This document shows positions 17,463-24,802 of a DNA stretch of 64,000 bases, one piece after another (within the stretch, counting starts at the first letter, position 1; each line of letters opens with the position of its first letter). Made by a program: the position numbers and the translations under genes. Origin of the DNA: Aeromonas veronii (GTDB lineage: Bacteria; Pseudomonadota; Gammaproteobacteria; Enterobacterales; Aeromonadaceae); the NCBI RefSeq assembly GCF_040215105.1, contig NZ_CP157875.1:1231501-1295500 (forward strand), read 5' to 3'. Under the pieces are notes generated by a model. That model did not search any database, was not told the origin of the DNA, and saw only the letters and a list, made by a program, of their open reading frames with translations.

Positions 17463-18230
17463 TCAGCCGAAGCGGTAGGCACCCATGTAGAGGCTGCCGT
17501 AATCCCAGCTGTCGTGCAGTTTCGAGGGCTTGTCACTCCCTGCCGCCCCCAGCGCCACAAACAGCGGGCGCAGGTGATCGTCATGGGGGTGGGACTCCAC
17601 GGCCCCCGGGGCGCGGGCCCGGTAATCTTCCAGCGCGGGGCGATCCCCCTCGGCCATGGCCTGCTCCAGCCAGTGGGCAAAGTCGCTCGCCCAGCCGGGG
17701 ACCGGGGAGCCGTCCGGCCCGAGGGCCCGCAGGTTGTGGGTAATGGCGCCGGAGGCGAGGATGCCGATCCCCTGTTCACGCAGGGCTTGCAGCGCTTCGC
17801 CCAGTCGCCACAGCTCCGCCGGGCTGAGGCTGGCGGGGATGGAGAGCTGCACAAGGGGAAGCTCGCTCGCCGGATCCATCAGGGAGAGGGGAGACCAGAC
17901 GCCGTGATCCAGCTCGCGCTTGACCGGGGTGGCGGGCAGGCCGCTTTGCAGCAACTGATCGTTCACCGCCTCCTGCAGCCAGGCCGGAGTGCTGGCAGGC
18001 CAGCGGATGCTGTAGAGGGGTTCCGGGAAGCCGTAGAAGTCATACATCAGGGCCGGATTGGGCTCGACGTTGATCTGCAGCTCGGTGCGGCTGAACCAGT
18101 GGGCCGAGATCACCACCAGTCCCTTGACCCCTTCGAGGCGCAGGCTTTTCAGAAATTGGGTCGCCGGTTGATCCCGCAAGACCAGATCCGGGGCGCCGTG
18201 GGAGATGAACCAGACGGGAGCGATAGCCAT
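17463..18230 (-). CDS. ygiD: DODA-type extradiol dioxygenase (YgiD-like)
   Basis: The 255-residue protein matches the LigB/DODA class that includes E. coli YgiD and plant DOPA 4,5-dioxygenase. Visible are the N-terminal FISHGAPDL, VVISAHW around residues 45-55, LDHGVWSPL mid-protein and a C-terminal HPHDDHLRPL, whose histidines bind Fe or Zn. ATG 18230 has AGGAG 7 bases upstream; the frame extends to 18278 without one. The gene stands alone with its own terminator. Confidence 0.88.
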   Translation of the reverse strand: MAIAPVWFISHGAPDLVLRDQPATQFLKSLRLEGVKGLVVISAHWFSRTELQINVEPNPALMYDFYGFPEPLYSIRWPASTPAWLQEAVNDQLLQSGLPATPVKRELDHGVWSPLSLMDPASELPLVQLSIPASLSPAELWRLGEALQALREQGIGILASGAITHNLRALGPDGSPVPGWASDFAHWLEQAMAEGDRPALEDYRARAPGAVESHPHDDHLRPLFVALGAAGSDKPSKLHDSWDYGSLYMGAYRFG

Positions 18231-18430
18231 GATGAGACTCCTGGTTGGCGGTGTAGGCACAACCGGCCGCCACCGCATGATAGGGGGTCAGGACAGGATG
18301 CCACTGACATTGAAGTCATTATCTGCCCAAGTATCATGGTTAACAATCTGGTGATATGTATAAGCACTGTTCACTATTAATTGATAGTGGCCGGGATCTG
18401 GCGGGGAGTATGGGTTCAGAGAAGGGGAAA

Positions 18431-18458
18431 TAAACCAGGCCAGCGGAGCTGGCCTGGT
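18431..18458 (-). terminator. Terminator downstream of the FKBP gene and its tail repeats
   Basis: CCAGGCCAGC (18435-18444) pairs with GCTGGCCTGG (18448-18457), followed on the minus strand by TTTATTT. It lies beyond the repeated 3' ends, about 160 bases from the FKBP stop codon. Confidence 0.8.
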
Positions 18459-18464
18459 AGAGAA

Positions 18465-18683
18465 CAGTGGGCACTTGCCTGGGGTTACTGGATCCCCAGC
18501 AGCTCCACGTCGAAGATGAGCACGCCACTCAATGGGAGCTTGCCCGGGGTTACTGGATGCCGAGCAGCTCTACGTCGAAGATGAGCACGGCACTCAGTGG
18601 GAGCTTGTCCCGGGGTTACTGGATGCCGAGTAGCTCCACGTCGAAGATGAGCACGGATCCCGGCGGGAGCTTGCCGGCGGCTC
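18465..18683. repeat. Tandem repeat of the FKBP gene 3' end (3 copies plus a remnant)
   Basis: Three head-to-tail copies, 65 and 66 bases apart, each carry the last ~18 codons and stop of the FKBP gene. Stop codons (minus strand) lie at 18485, 18550 and 18616. The first two copies read KLPLSGVLIFDVELLGIQ and KLPLSAVLIFDVELLGIQ; the genuine gene end reads KLPPGSVLIFDVELLGIQ. A further partial copy (CAGTGGGCACTTGCCTGGGG) precedes them at 18465-18484. The downstream copies lie outside the reading frame as now terminated. Confidence 0.93.
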
Positions 18684-19086
18684 TGTCGCCATAGGCCAGG
18701 TTGGCGGGGATGTAGAAGCGGGTCTTCTCCCCTTCCACCATCAGTTGTACCCCTTCGGTCCAGCCGGCAATGACTTGATTGAGGCCAAACTCGATGGGCT
18801 CACCGCGGGCGACCGAACTGTCGAAGACGGTGCCGTCCAGCAGCTTGCCCTCATAGTGCACCTTCACCTTGCTGGTGGCGGTGGGGTGGACCGACCCTGT
18901 GCCCGGAGTCAGCACTTCGTATTGCAGGCCGGAGGCCGTGGTAGTGATCAGGGGCTTTTCCTTGTTGCTGGCAAGGAACTCGGCTCCGAGCCGGACGTTC
19001 TCGGCCGCCACCTTCTTGTTGTTGGCGCTGGAGTAGAAGTAGTAGGCGACCCCGGCAACCAGTAGTGCTATCAGAATGAATTTCAT
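18616..19086 (-). CDS. FKBP-type peptidyl-prolyl cis-trans isomerase, membrane-anchored
   Basis: The 156-residue protein begins with a hydrophobic helix (ILIALLVAGVAYYFY) that should anchor it in the inner membrane or act as a signal. A short linker and a complete FKBP domain follow (about residues 55-155, with VKVHYEGKLLDGTVFDSS, VIAGWTEGVQLM and IPANLAYGDRAAG). The C-terminal strand is repeated in tandem after the stop codon. The next in-frame copy would add 22 residues if the TAA were read through. The protein resembles FklB/FkpA-type proteins that help fold envelope proteins. Confidence 0.92.
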   Translation of the reverse strand: MKFILIALLVAGVAYYFYSSANNKKVAAENVRLGAEFLASNKEKPLITTTASGLQYEVLTPGTGSVHPTATSKVKVHYEGKLLDGTVFDSSVARGEPIEFGLNQVIAGWTEGVQLMVEGEKTRFYIPANLAYGDRAAGKLPPGSVLIFDVELLGIQ

Positions 19087-19198
19087 CAGTTTTCCCTATT
19101 CCCTGTCATACAAAGAGAGCAATGATAGCGGCATCTTATCCCAGCGGGCCGGAGAGGGCGAGCGGGAGCGTGGAGGATGTGACCGGGCAGACAAACGA

Positions 19199-19226
19199 CG
19201 AGGGGCAACTCGAATGTTGCCCCTCG
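19199..19226 (-). terminator. Hairpin after the Na/Pi cotransporter gene
   Basis: GAGGGGCAAC (19200-19209) pairs with GTTGCCCCTC (19216-19225). The T-rich tail on the minus strand is weak (TCGTCGTTT). Confidence 0.5.
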
Positions 19227-19243
19227 GTGCACAGCGTCTTCCC

Positions 19244-20392
19244 TTACTTGACCGCCACCATCATCAGGGCGGGCAGGGCGAAGAAGAGCCCAGCCACGTA
19301 ACCCAGCGCCAGCAGCTTGTTCTCGCTGCCGACCCGGGCCAGGGTCTCGGCGGCCTTGATGGGCAATTCCCGCAGGAAGGGCACGCCATAGATGAGCGCC
19401 ACGGCGAAGACGTTGAACAGCACATGCACGAAGGCGATGGTCAGCGCCAGCTGTGCGCCGGCGCCGCTGATGGCGGTGGCCGCCAGCAGGGCCGTGATGG
19501 TGGTGCCGATGTTGGCCCCCAGGGTGAAGGGGTAGAGCTGACGGGTGTTGAACACGCCGCCGCCCGCCAGCGGGATCATCAGGCTGGTGGTGGTGGAGGA
19601 GGACTGCACCATGACGGTCACCAGGGTGCCGGAGGCGATACCGGTCAGGGGACCACGGCCCAGCGCCTTGTGCAGCAGCTCCTTGGCACGACCCACCATG
19701 ACCCGTTGCAGCACCTTGCCGAGGGCGGTGACGCAGCCGAGGATCAGCAGAATGCCGATGACGATGGTGGCGATGGCGGGGCCCTTGCCTGGCAGGAAGG
19801 CGACGGCGCTGTCGATGAGATCCAGGGAGGGGGAGATGATGGGCTTCATGAAGTCCATGCCCTTCATGGACATGTCGGCGGAGCCCATCAGCAGACCGGA
19901 CAGCCACTCGGCGCTCTTTTGCAGCAGACCGAACATCAACTCCAGCGGCAGGAAGATGAAGACAGCCAGCAGGTTGAAGAAGTCGTGTACGGTGGCGGCG
20001 GCGAAGGCGCGGCGGAACTCGCCCCTGTCACGGATATGACCGAGGGAGACGATGGTGTTGGTGATGGTGGTACCGAGGTTGGCCCCCATTACCATGGGGA
20101 TGGCCATGCTCATGGGCAGGCCGCCCGCCACCAGGCCGACGATGACGGAGGTGACGGTACTGGAGGATTGCACCAGGGCGGTGGCCAGGATGCCGAGCAG
20201 CAGGGCGACGAAGGGGTTGTTTGCGAAGGCGAAGATCTGGGCCGCGCCCTCGGCGCCGCCGGAGAACCCTTTAAAGCCGTGTGAGACGGCCCCGACGGCG
20301 ACCAAGATCAGGTAAACAAAGGTGATCACCGCTAGCCAGTTGAACAGGGGGCCGGTAGCGCGGGTCTGCGGGGATGACGGTTTGCTTTGCAT
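19244..20392 (-). CDS. nptA: Na+/phosphate cotransporter (NptA/SLC34-like)
   Basis: A 382-residue polytopic inner-membrane protein of the Na/Pi cotransporter II family. It shows the family's inverted duplication: two QSSST motifs (about residues 87-91 and 268-272), each followed by a GANLGTTIT or GANIGTTIT motif. It resembles Vibrio NptA. ATG 20392 has AAGAGG 6 bases upstream; the frame extends to 20473 through the PHO-box-like site. That site about 50 bases upstream suggests induction under phosphate starvation. The symbol is by resemblance. Confidence 0.9.
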   Translation of the reverse strand: MQSKPSSPQTRATGPLFNWLAVITFVYLILVAVGAVSHGFKGFSGGAEGAAQIFAFANNPFVALLLGILATALVQSSSTVTSVIVGLVAGGLPMSMAIPMVMGANLGTTITNTIVSLGHIRDRGEFRRAFAAATVHDFFNLLAVFIFLPLELMFGLLQKSAEWLSGLLMGSADMSMKGMDFMKPIISPSLDLIDSAVAFLPGKGPAIATIVIGILLILGCVTALGKVLQRVMVGRAKELLHKALGRGPLTGIASGTLVTVMVQSSSTTTSLMIPLAGGGVFNTRQLYPFTLGANIGTTITALLAATAISGAGAQLALTIAFVHVLFNVFAVALIYGVPFLRELPIKAAETLARVGSENKLLALGYVAGLFFALPALMMVAVK

Positions 20393-20443
20393 GGTGCCTC
20401 TTGGGACGTCTGCGTTGAATTGGACGGGCGCATTACAGCAGTG

Positions 20444-20465
20444 CTCTATGACAGAAATATGACAA
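20444..20465 (-). promoter_or_regulatory. PHO-box-like PhoB site upstream of nptA
   Basis: On the minus strand the sequence reads TTGTCAT-ATTT-CTGTCAT-AGAG, the 7-4-7-4 direct repeat of the PhoB consensus with one mismatch across the two 7-mers. It lies 52 bases before the nptA start, a usual position for PhoB activation. Confidence 0.8.
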
Positions 20466-20696
20466 AGTGACACTTTGATGATGATTTGATGACAGGGGGC
20501 TCGGGATTTTTGACCCAGATGGGTGGGGTAGTGATTAATTCTGATTATTTTGTTGTTTTAAGTGAATTGGTCTGCTTAATTTAGGGATGCGTTAGAAACT
20601 GACGGACTGGGTGCCATCTGCTGGTGGATCCTGTGCCGCCACTCTGCCAATGGGAGTAGACTGCCTCGTCATTTCATCAGTAATTGCGAGTCTGTC

Positions 20697-21146
20697 ATGA
20701 AACATTGGTCCCTTCTTCTCCTGCCCCTGGCGATGGCCTCTCTCTCCTCTCATGCCGCCGTGCTGCCCTCCGATTGCAGCTCCAAAGACGTGGCGATCGG
20801 CTCGGCCGTCAACAGCGCGACCGGGGTCAACAGCCATTGCTCCGCGCAGAGCGCCAAACAGCGTGTGGACAACGCGGTCAACGATCCCGCTGGCTATGCC
20901 AAGCGCAAGGCGGCCCAGGCCACCGGCGTGGATGACGCCTACTACAAGGCCAAGAACACCCAGCAACGGGTCGAGAATGCGGTGGACAATCCCGGTGACT
21001 ACGCCAAGCGCAAGGCTGCCGAGGCTGCCGGCGTGGGCGAGACCTACAACAAGGCGAAGAACACCCAGCAGCGCGTCGAGAACGTGGTGGACGATCCCGC
21101 CAAGGCGGCGGGCCGCGCCGTGCTGCGCAAGACGGGCACCTACTGA
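20697..21146 (+). CDS. Secreted protein with 35-residue repeats
   Basis: The 149-residue protein has a clear signal peptide (about 1-21, LSSHA|AV), a short region with two cysteines (residues 27 and 48), and then 2.6 copies of a 35-residue repeat. The repeat pattern is QRVENAV-x-PGDYAKRKAA followed by a GV-x-x-Y-KAKNT tail, with conserved arginines at 56, 91 and 126. It is rich in Lys, Ala and Gln, probably helical, and periplasmic. I do not recognise the family and see no catalytic motif. No clear ribosome site stands out beyond a weak GTCTG before ATG 20697. Confidence 0.78.
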   Translation: MKHWSLLLLPLAMASLSSHAAVLPSDCSSKDVAIGSAVNSATGVNSHCSAQSAKQRVDNAVNDPAGYAKRKAAQATGVDDAYYKAKNTQQRVENAVDNPGDYAKRKAAEAAGVGETYNKAKNTQQRVENVVDDPAKAAGRAVLRKTGTY

Positions 21147-21184
21147 GGGGAAACCCGGCTGCGGGCGATGCGTCGTGCAAACAA

Positions 21185-21213
21185 GAGAGGGGAGCCCGTG
21201 GGCTCCCCTCTTT
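21185..21213. terminator. Bidirectional hairpin terminator
   Basis: GAGGGGAGCCC (21187-21197) pairs perfectly with GGGCTCCCCTC (21200-21210), with short T-runs on both strands. It lies between the repeat-protein gene and the convergent first permease gene. Confidence 0.75.
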
Positions 21214-21234
21214 GCATCTTGCGATCGAGATGGC

Positions 21235-22578
21235 TTATTGGCCGTCGGCCGCTTCCTCGTACTGACGGAAGGGGATGCGGAACACCGCCAGACGCAGGAA
21301 CAGATAGGTCACCCCCAGTCCCGCCCAGATGAGGCCAAGCTCCAGGGAGCTCTTCTCCAGGTTGATCCACAGCGCCCCGATGGTGGCTGCGCCGAGCAGC
21401 GGCAGCACCAGGAACAGCAGGTGATCCTTGAGGCTCTTGTTGCGCTTCTCGCGCACCCAGAACTGGCCGATGACGGAGAGGTTGACGAAGGTGAAGGCCA
21501 CCAGGGCGCCAAAGTTCACCAGGGCCAGCGCCATGTCCAGGTCAAACGACACCGCGGAGAGGGCCAGGGCTCCCACCAGCAGCACGTTGATGGCCGGAGT
21601 GCGCCAGGTGGGGTGAATGTAGCCAAACACCCGCTCCGGGATCATGCGATCACGACCCATCACGTAGAGGATGCGCGACACCCCGGCGTGGGCGGCCATG
21701 CCGGAGGCGAGTACCGCGACCGTGGTGCACACCAGCACCACGCTCTGGAACAGGGTGCCGCCGACGTAGAGGGCGATCTCCGGCAGCACGGCGTCCGGCT
21801 CCTTGAAGCGGGCCAGATCCGGGAAGAACAGCTGCAGGCTGTAGGAGACGGTGACGAAGATGATGCCGCCGATGAGCGCCGTCAGCACGATGGCGCGGGG
21901 GATCACCTTGCCGGCGTTCGGGGTCTCTTCAGACAGCGAGCTCAGGCCGTCGAAGCCGAGGAAGGAGAAGCAGAGGATGGTGGCGCCGGTGAACAGCGGC
22001 AACATGCTGGCGGACTCCACGTGGAACGGGCGGCTGCTGAGCAGGGTGCCGGCTCCCTCACCCTGGGTCAGGCCCCAGCCGATGAGGCCGAGGAAGGTGA
22101 GGATGATGGCGATCTGGATGAAGACGATGACGCCGTTGAAGTTCGCCACCAGGTTGATGCCGCGCAGGTTCAGGAAGGTCATCACGGTCACCAGACCGAA
22201 GATGAAGATCCAGGGCTCGACGCCGGGGAACATGGCGGTCAGGTAGATCTTGGCCAGCAGGATGTTGATCATCGGCATGAACATGTAGTCCAGCAGGGAG
22301 GACCAGCCGACCATGAAGCCGATATAGGGGTTGAACACCTTCTGGGCATAGGTGTAGGCGGAGCCCGCCGACGGGAAGCGGCGCACCAGATGGCCGTAGC
22401 TGAAGGCGGTCAGCAGGATGCCGCCCAGCGCCAGCAGATAGGCAGTGGCCACGCGGCCATCGGTGATGTCGCCGACGATGGCGAAGGTATCGAACACCGC
22501 CATGGGAGTGAGGTAAGCCAGACCCATCACCACCACCTGGAACAGGGTGAGCGTCTTGAGCAGCTTGGCACCGGCCAT
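21235..22578 (-). CDS. puuP: PuuP-like putrescine permease, paralogue 1
   Basis: A 447-residue APC-family permease closely resembling E. coli PuuP, which imports putrescine with protons. It has about 12 TM helices, [17 protein letters not shown] near the N-terminus, [20 protein letters not shown], and the [20 protein letters not shown] loop. ATG 22578 overlaps by one base the stop codon (TGATG) of a 50-codon leader ORF, with GAGGAG nearby, so translation is probably coupled. It lies downstream of a second PuuP paralogue and close to gabT, gabD, puuR and puuB. Confidence 0.92.
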   Translation of the reverse strand: MAGAKLLKTLTLFQVVVMGLAYLTPMAVFDTFAIVGDITDGRVATAYLLALGGILLTAFSYGHLVRRFPSAGSAYTYAQKVFNPYIGFMVGWSSLLDYMFMPMINILLAKIYLTAMFPGVEPWIFIFGLVTVMTFLNLRGINLVANFNGVIVFIQIAIILTFLGLIGWGLTQGEGAGTLLSSRPFHVESASMLPLFTGATILCFSFLGFDGLSSLSEETPNAGKVIPRAIVLTALIGGIIFVTVSYSLQLFFPDLARFKEPDAVLPEIALYVGGTLFQSVVLVCTTVAVLASGMAAHAGVSRILYVMGRDRMIPERVFGYIHPTWRTPAINVLLVGALALSAVSFDLDMALALVNFGALVAFTFVNLSVIGQFWVREKRNKSLKDHLLFLVLPLLGAATIGALWINLEKSSLELGLIWAGLGVTYLFLRLAVFRIPFRQYEEAADGQ

Positions 22579-22730
22579 CACGCTTGCTCCTCTGCACACG
22601 CCCGGGAGGCGAAGGGGGACGGGATCAGGGACGCGGCAGCGCGTCGCTGGACACAGGGTGCGCCAGTCTGGGCGGCAGACGGATGGCACATGCCAGCGGG
22701 GACCGGCAGGAAAGCAGTGAAAAGCCCCAT
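22578..22730 (-). CDS. Leader peptide ORF of permease paralogue 1
   Basis: A 50-codon ORF starting [14 protein letters not shown], with GTGAGG 5-10 bases before its ATG. Its TGA stop overlaps the permease ATG. A 45-codon ORF in the same position before paralogue 2 shares the start MG-x-FTAFLP-x-x-AG, then PS, GAP, a Q and LIP in the same order. Conservation of the frame, position and stop overlap in both copies argues that it is translated and regulatory. I know of no described peptide of this kind. Confidence 0.7.
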   Translation of the reverse strand: MGLFTAFLPVPAGMCHPSAAQTGAPCVQRRAAASLIPSPFASRACAEEQA

Positions 22731-22885
22731 GTATTTCCTCACAACGTCGGGAGATTGCGTTGCAATCTCGATATCAATTCCGGCGCAAAGTCCGGCCTCT
22801 TGGTGAATGGTGGTGTGCCCCCAAAAAGCAAAGAACCGATGCTGCAAAAAACATCGGCTCTCAAGGGGCGGCGTATTGTGCCCCC
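22731..22885 (-). promoter_or_regulatory. Structured 5' leader RNA of permease paralogue 1
   Basis: In transcript order (minus strand): ACAATACGCCGCC; a terminator-like hairpin CCGATG/CATCGG (22836-22857) followed by U-rich sequence ending in UUUUU (22823-22828); a short CCGG/CCGG stem; and a perfect 8-bp hairpin GAGATTGC-AAC-GCAATCTC (22751-22769) just before the leader-ORF ribosome site. The same order recurs before paralogue 2 with different but still paired stem sequences. Confidence 0.72.
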
Positions 22886-23040
22886 AGAGGGGGGGGGTGA
22901 CAAGCAAAAAAGGCCGCTTTTGGGCATTTTGTTGACTGGGGGCAGGGTGGTGTAGCTGCCTGTGCCAGATACCTCGAAAGCGGGGCGCACCAGGGGCTGC
23001 GGCCGGACGGTCGATGGCGGCTGCCAGGGGGGAGGGTATC

Positions 23041-23070
23041 CAAAAGAAGAGCCCGCATAGGGCGGGCTCT
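23041..23070 (-). terminator. Intrinsic terminator of permease paralogue 2
   Basis: AGAGCCCGC (23048-23056) pairs with GCGGGCTCT (23062-23070), followed on the minus strand by TCTTTTGG. It separates the two permease transcripts, so paralogue 1 needs its own promoter within 22886-23040. That stretch holds no gene. Confidence 0.8.
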
Positions 23071-23087
23071 GTGGGCAGGGGGATGGC

Positions 23088-24434
23088 TCAGGAGGCATCC
23101 GTCTTGGGCTGGCGCAATTGGACCCCGAAAATGGTCAGGCGCAGCAGCAGATAGAGGGCGCCGAGGGCGGCCCAGATCAGCCCCAGCTCGAAGGAGGCAG
23201 GCTCCAGGTTGAGCCAGAGCACCCCGATGCAGGCGGCGCCGCACAGGGGCAGCACCAGGAACAGCAGGTGATCCCGCAGGCTCTTGTTGTGGCCGAGCTT
23301 GAGGTAGAAGTGGGCGATCACCGCCAGGTTGACGAAGGTAAAGGCCACCAGGGCGCCGAAGTTGATGAGCGCCAGCGCCATCTCGAGATCGAACGACACG
23401 GCGGAGAGGGCCAGGGCCCCCACCAGCAGCACGTTCAGGGCCGGGGTCTGCCACCTGGGGTGAACATAGCCGAAGAAGCGGCTCGGCAGGGCCCGATCCC
23501 GCCCCATCACGTAGAGCAGGCGCGACACCCCGGCGTGGGAGGCGAGCCCGGAGGCGAGCACCGCCACCGTGGTGCACACCAGCACCACCGCCTGGAACAG
23601 CTTGCCGCCGACGTAGAGAGCTATTTCCGGCAGCACCGCATCCGGTTGCTGGAAGCGGGAGATGTCCGGGAAGAACAGCTGCAGGAAGTAGGAGACCGAG
23701 ATGAAGAGCACGCCGCCGATGAGCGCCGTCAGCAGGATGGCGCGGGGGATCACCCGATCCGCATTGGGGGTCTCCTCGCACAGGGTGCTGATGGCGTCGA
23801 AACCCAGGAACGACAGGCAGAGGATGGAGGCGCCGGTGAACAGGGGCACCAGGTGCATCTGTTCGGAGAAGAAGGGACGGCTGCTCTGGAGGGTGCCGAG
23901 CCCCTCGCCGTGATAGACACCCCAGGCGATGAGGCCGATGAAGACGGCGATGATGCTGAACTGCATCATGACGATCAGGCTGTTGAAGTTCGCCACCAGC
24001 TTGATGCCGCGCAGGTTCAGGAAGGTCATCACCGCGGTCAGGGCCAGGATGTAGGTCCAGGGTTCTACGTCCGGGAACAGGGCCTCCATGTAGATCTTGG
24101 CCAGCAGCATGTTGATCATCGGCATGAACATGTAGTCGAGCAGGGAGACCCAGCCCACCATGAAGCCCACATAGGGGTGAAACACCTTCTGGGCATAGGT
24201 ATAGGCGGAGCCCGCCGAGGGGAACTTGCGCACCAGGTGGCCGTAGCTCATGGCGGTGAACAGCATGCCGACGAGGGCGAACAGGTAGGCGGTCGGCACG
24301 TGGCCTTCGGTGATCTCGGTGACGATGCCGAAGGTGTCAAACACGGCCATGGGGGTCAGATAGGCCAAGCCCATGATGACCACGTGCCACAGCTTGAGGC
24401 TTTTTTTCAGACCGGTGGGGTGAGCATGCATCAT
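23088..24434 (-). CDS. puuP: PuuP-like putrescine permease, paralogue 2
   Basis: A 448-residue APC-family permease, highly similar to paralogue 1 and to E. coli PuuP ([57 protein letters not shown]). The first two codons after the leader are both ATG (24434 and 24431). The leader ORF's TGA (24433-24431) overlaps both, giving ATGA or TGATG coupling; the second matches the arrangement in paralogue 1. The gene follows gabT on the same strand after a long structured leader. Confidence 0.92.
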   Translation of the reverse strand: MMHAHPTGLKKSLKLWHVVIMGLAYLTPMAVFDTFGIVTEITEGHVPTAYLFALVGMLFTAMSYGHLVRKFPSAGSAYTYAQKVFHPYVGFMVGWVSLLDYMFMPMINMLLAKIYMEALFPDVEPWTYILALTAVMTFLNLRGIKLVANFNSLIVMMQFSIIAVFIGLIAWGVYHGEGLGTLQSSRPFFSEQMHLVPLFTGASILCLSFLGFDAISTLCEETPNADRVIPRAILLTALIGGVLFISVSYFLQLFFPDISRFQQPDAVLPEIALYVGGKLFQAVVLVCTTVAVLASGLASHAGVSRLLYVMGRDRALPSRFFGYVHPRWQTPALNVLLVGALALSAVSFDLEMALALINFGALVAFTFVNLAVIAHFYLKLGHNKSLRDHLLFLVLPLCGAACIGVLWLNLEPASFELGLIWAALGALYLLLRLTIFGVQLRQPKTDAS

Positions 24435-24568
24435 GCGTTCCCCTCTGCCTTGGCCGGGGGGATCAGGGTAACCTGCTGGTCATCCTGTGCAGTGGGGGCG
24501 CCAATGTATTGCACAGACGGCAGGCGCAGACCGGCACGGGCCGGCAGGAAAGCGGTGAAATACCCCAT
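24431..24568 (-). CDS. Leader peptide ORF of permease paralogue 2
   Basis: A 45-codon ORF starting [14 protein letters not shown], with GTGAGGAA 5 bases before its ATG at 24568. Its stop codon overlaps the permease start. It is related to the 50-codon ORF ahead of paralogue 1, with the shared N-terminal MG-x-FTAFLP and a later GAP and LIP. Confidence 0.7.
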   Translation of the reverse strand: MGYFTAFLPARAGLRLPSVQYIGAPTAQDDQQVTLIPPAKAEGNA

Positions 24569-24725
24569 GGTGTTCCTCACTCAAGAAGCGGGTGTCGTGA
24601 GATGGCAGCCCATCTCGCTATCATTTCCGGTCGGTTCCGGCCTCGTTATGGATTTGGTTGCCGCAAAAAAAGACCGGGCTGCGATGAGCGGACGGTCCTT
24701 GAAAGCGGAGGCGCATTGTGCATTC
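24569..24725 (-). promoter_or_regulatory. Structured 5' leader RNA of permease paralogue 2
   Basis: In transcript order: ACAATGCGCCTCC; a hairpin GACCG/CGGTC (24672-24697) followed by U7; a CCGG/CCGG stem; then GAGATGG-GCTG-CCATCTC (24599-24616) before the leader ORF. The linking sequences (GAGGCCGGA, CCGGAA, TGATA, CGAGAT) are the same as in the leader of paralogue 1 while the stems differ. The U7 hairpin could instead be the terminator of gabT, which ends 100 bases upstream. Confidence 0.7.
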
Positions 24726-24802
24726 GTGATGCCCCCCTGACAAGCATATCAAGGGGGAAAAAACGCATTTTTTAGCACAAACGCGAGGTGCTGGTGAGCA
24801 AC

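Noticed and set aside
18465-18683. Could the 65-bp repeats be a CRISPR array?
   Set aside because: The copies are contiguous without unique spacers and encode the FKBP tail.
20752-22806. 684-codon plus-strand open frame over the repeat protein and permease 1
   Set aside because: It runs in another frame through the repeat protein and antisense to the permease, with Gln/His/Glu-rich shadow composition.
23118-24740. 540-codon plus-strand open frame opposite permease 2
   Set aside because: Antisense shadow of a conserved membrane protein, with the same composition as the frame opposite permease 1.
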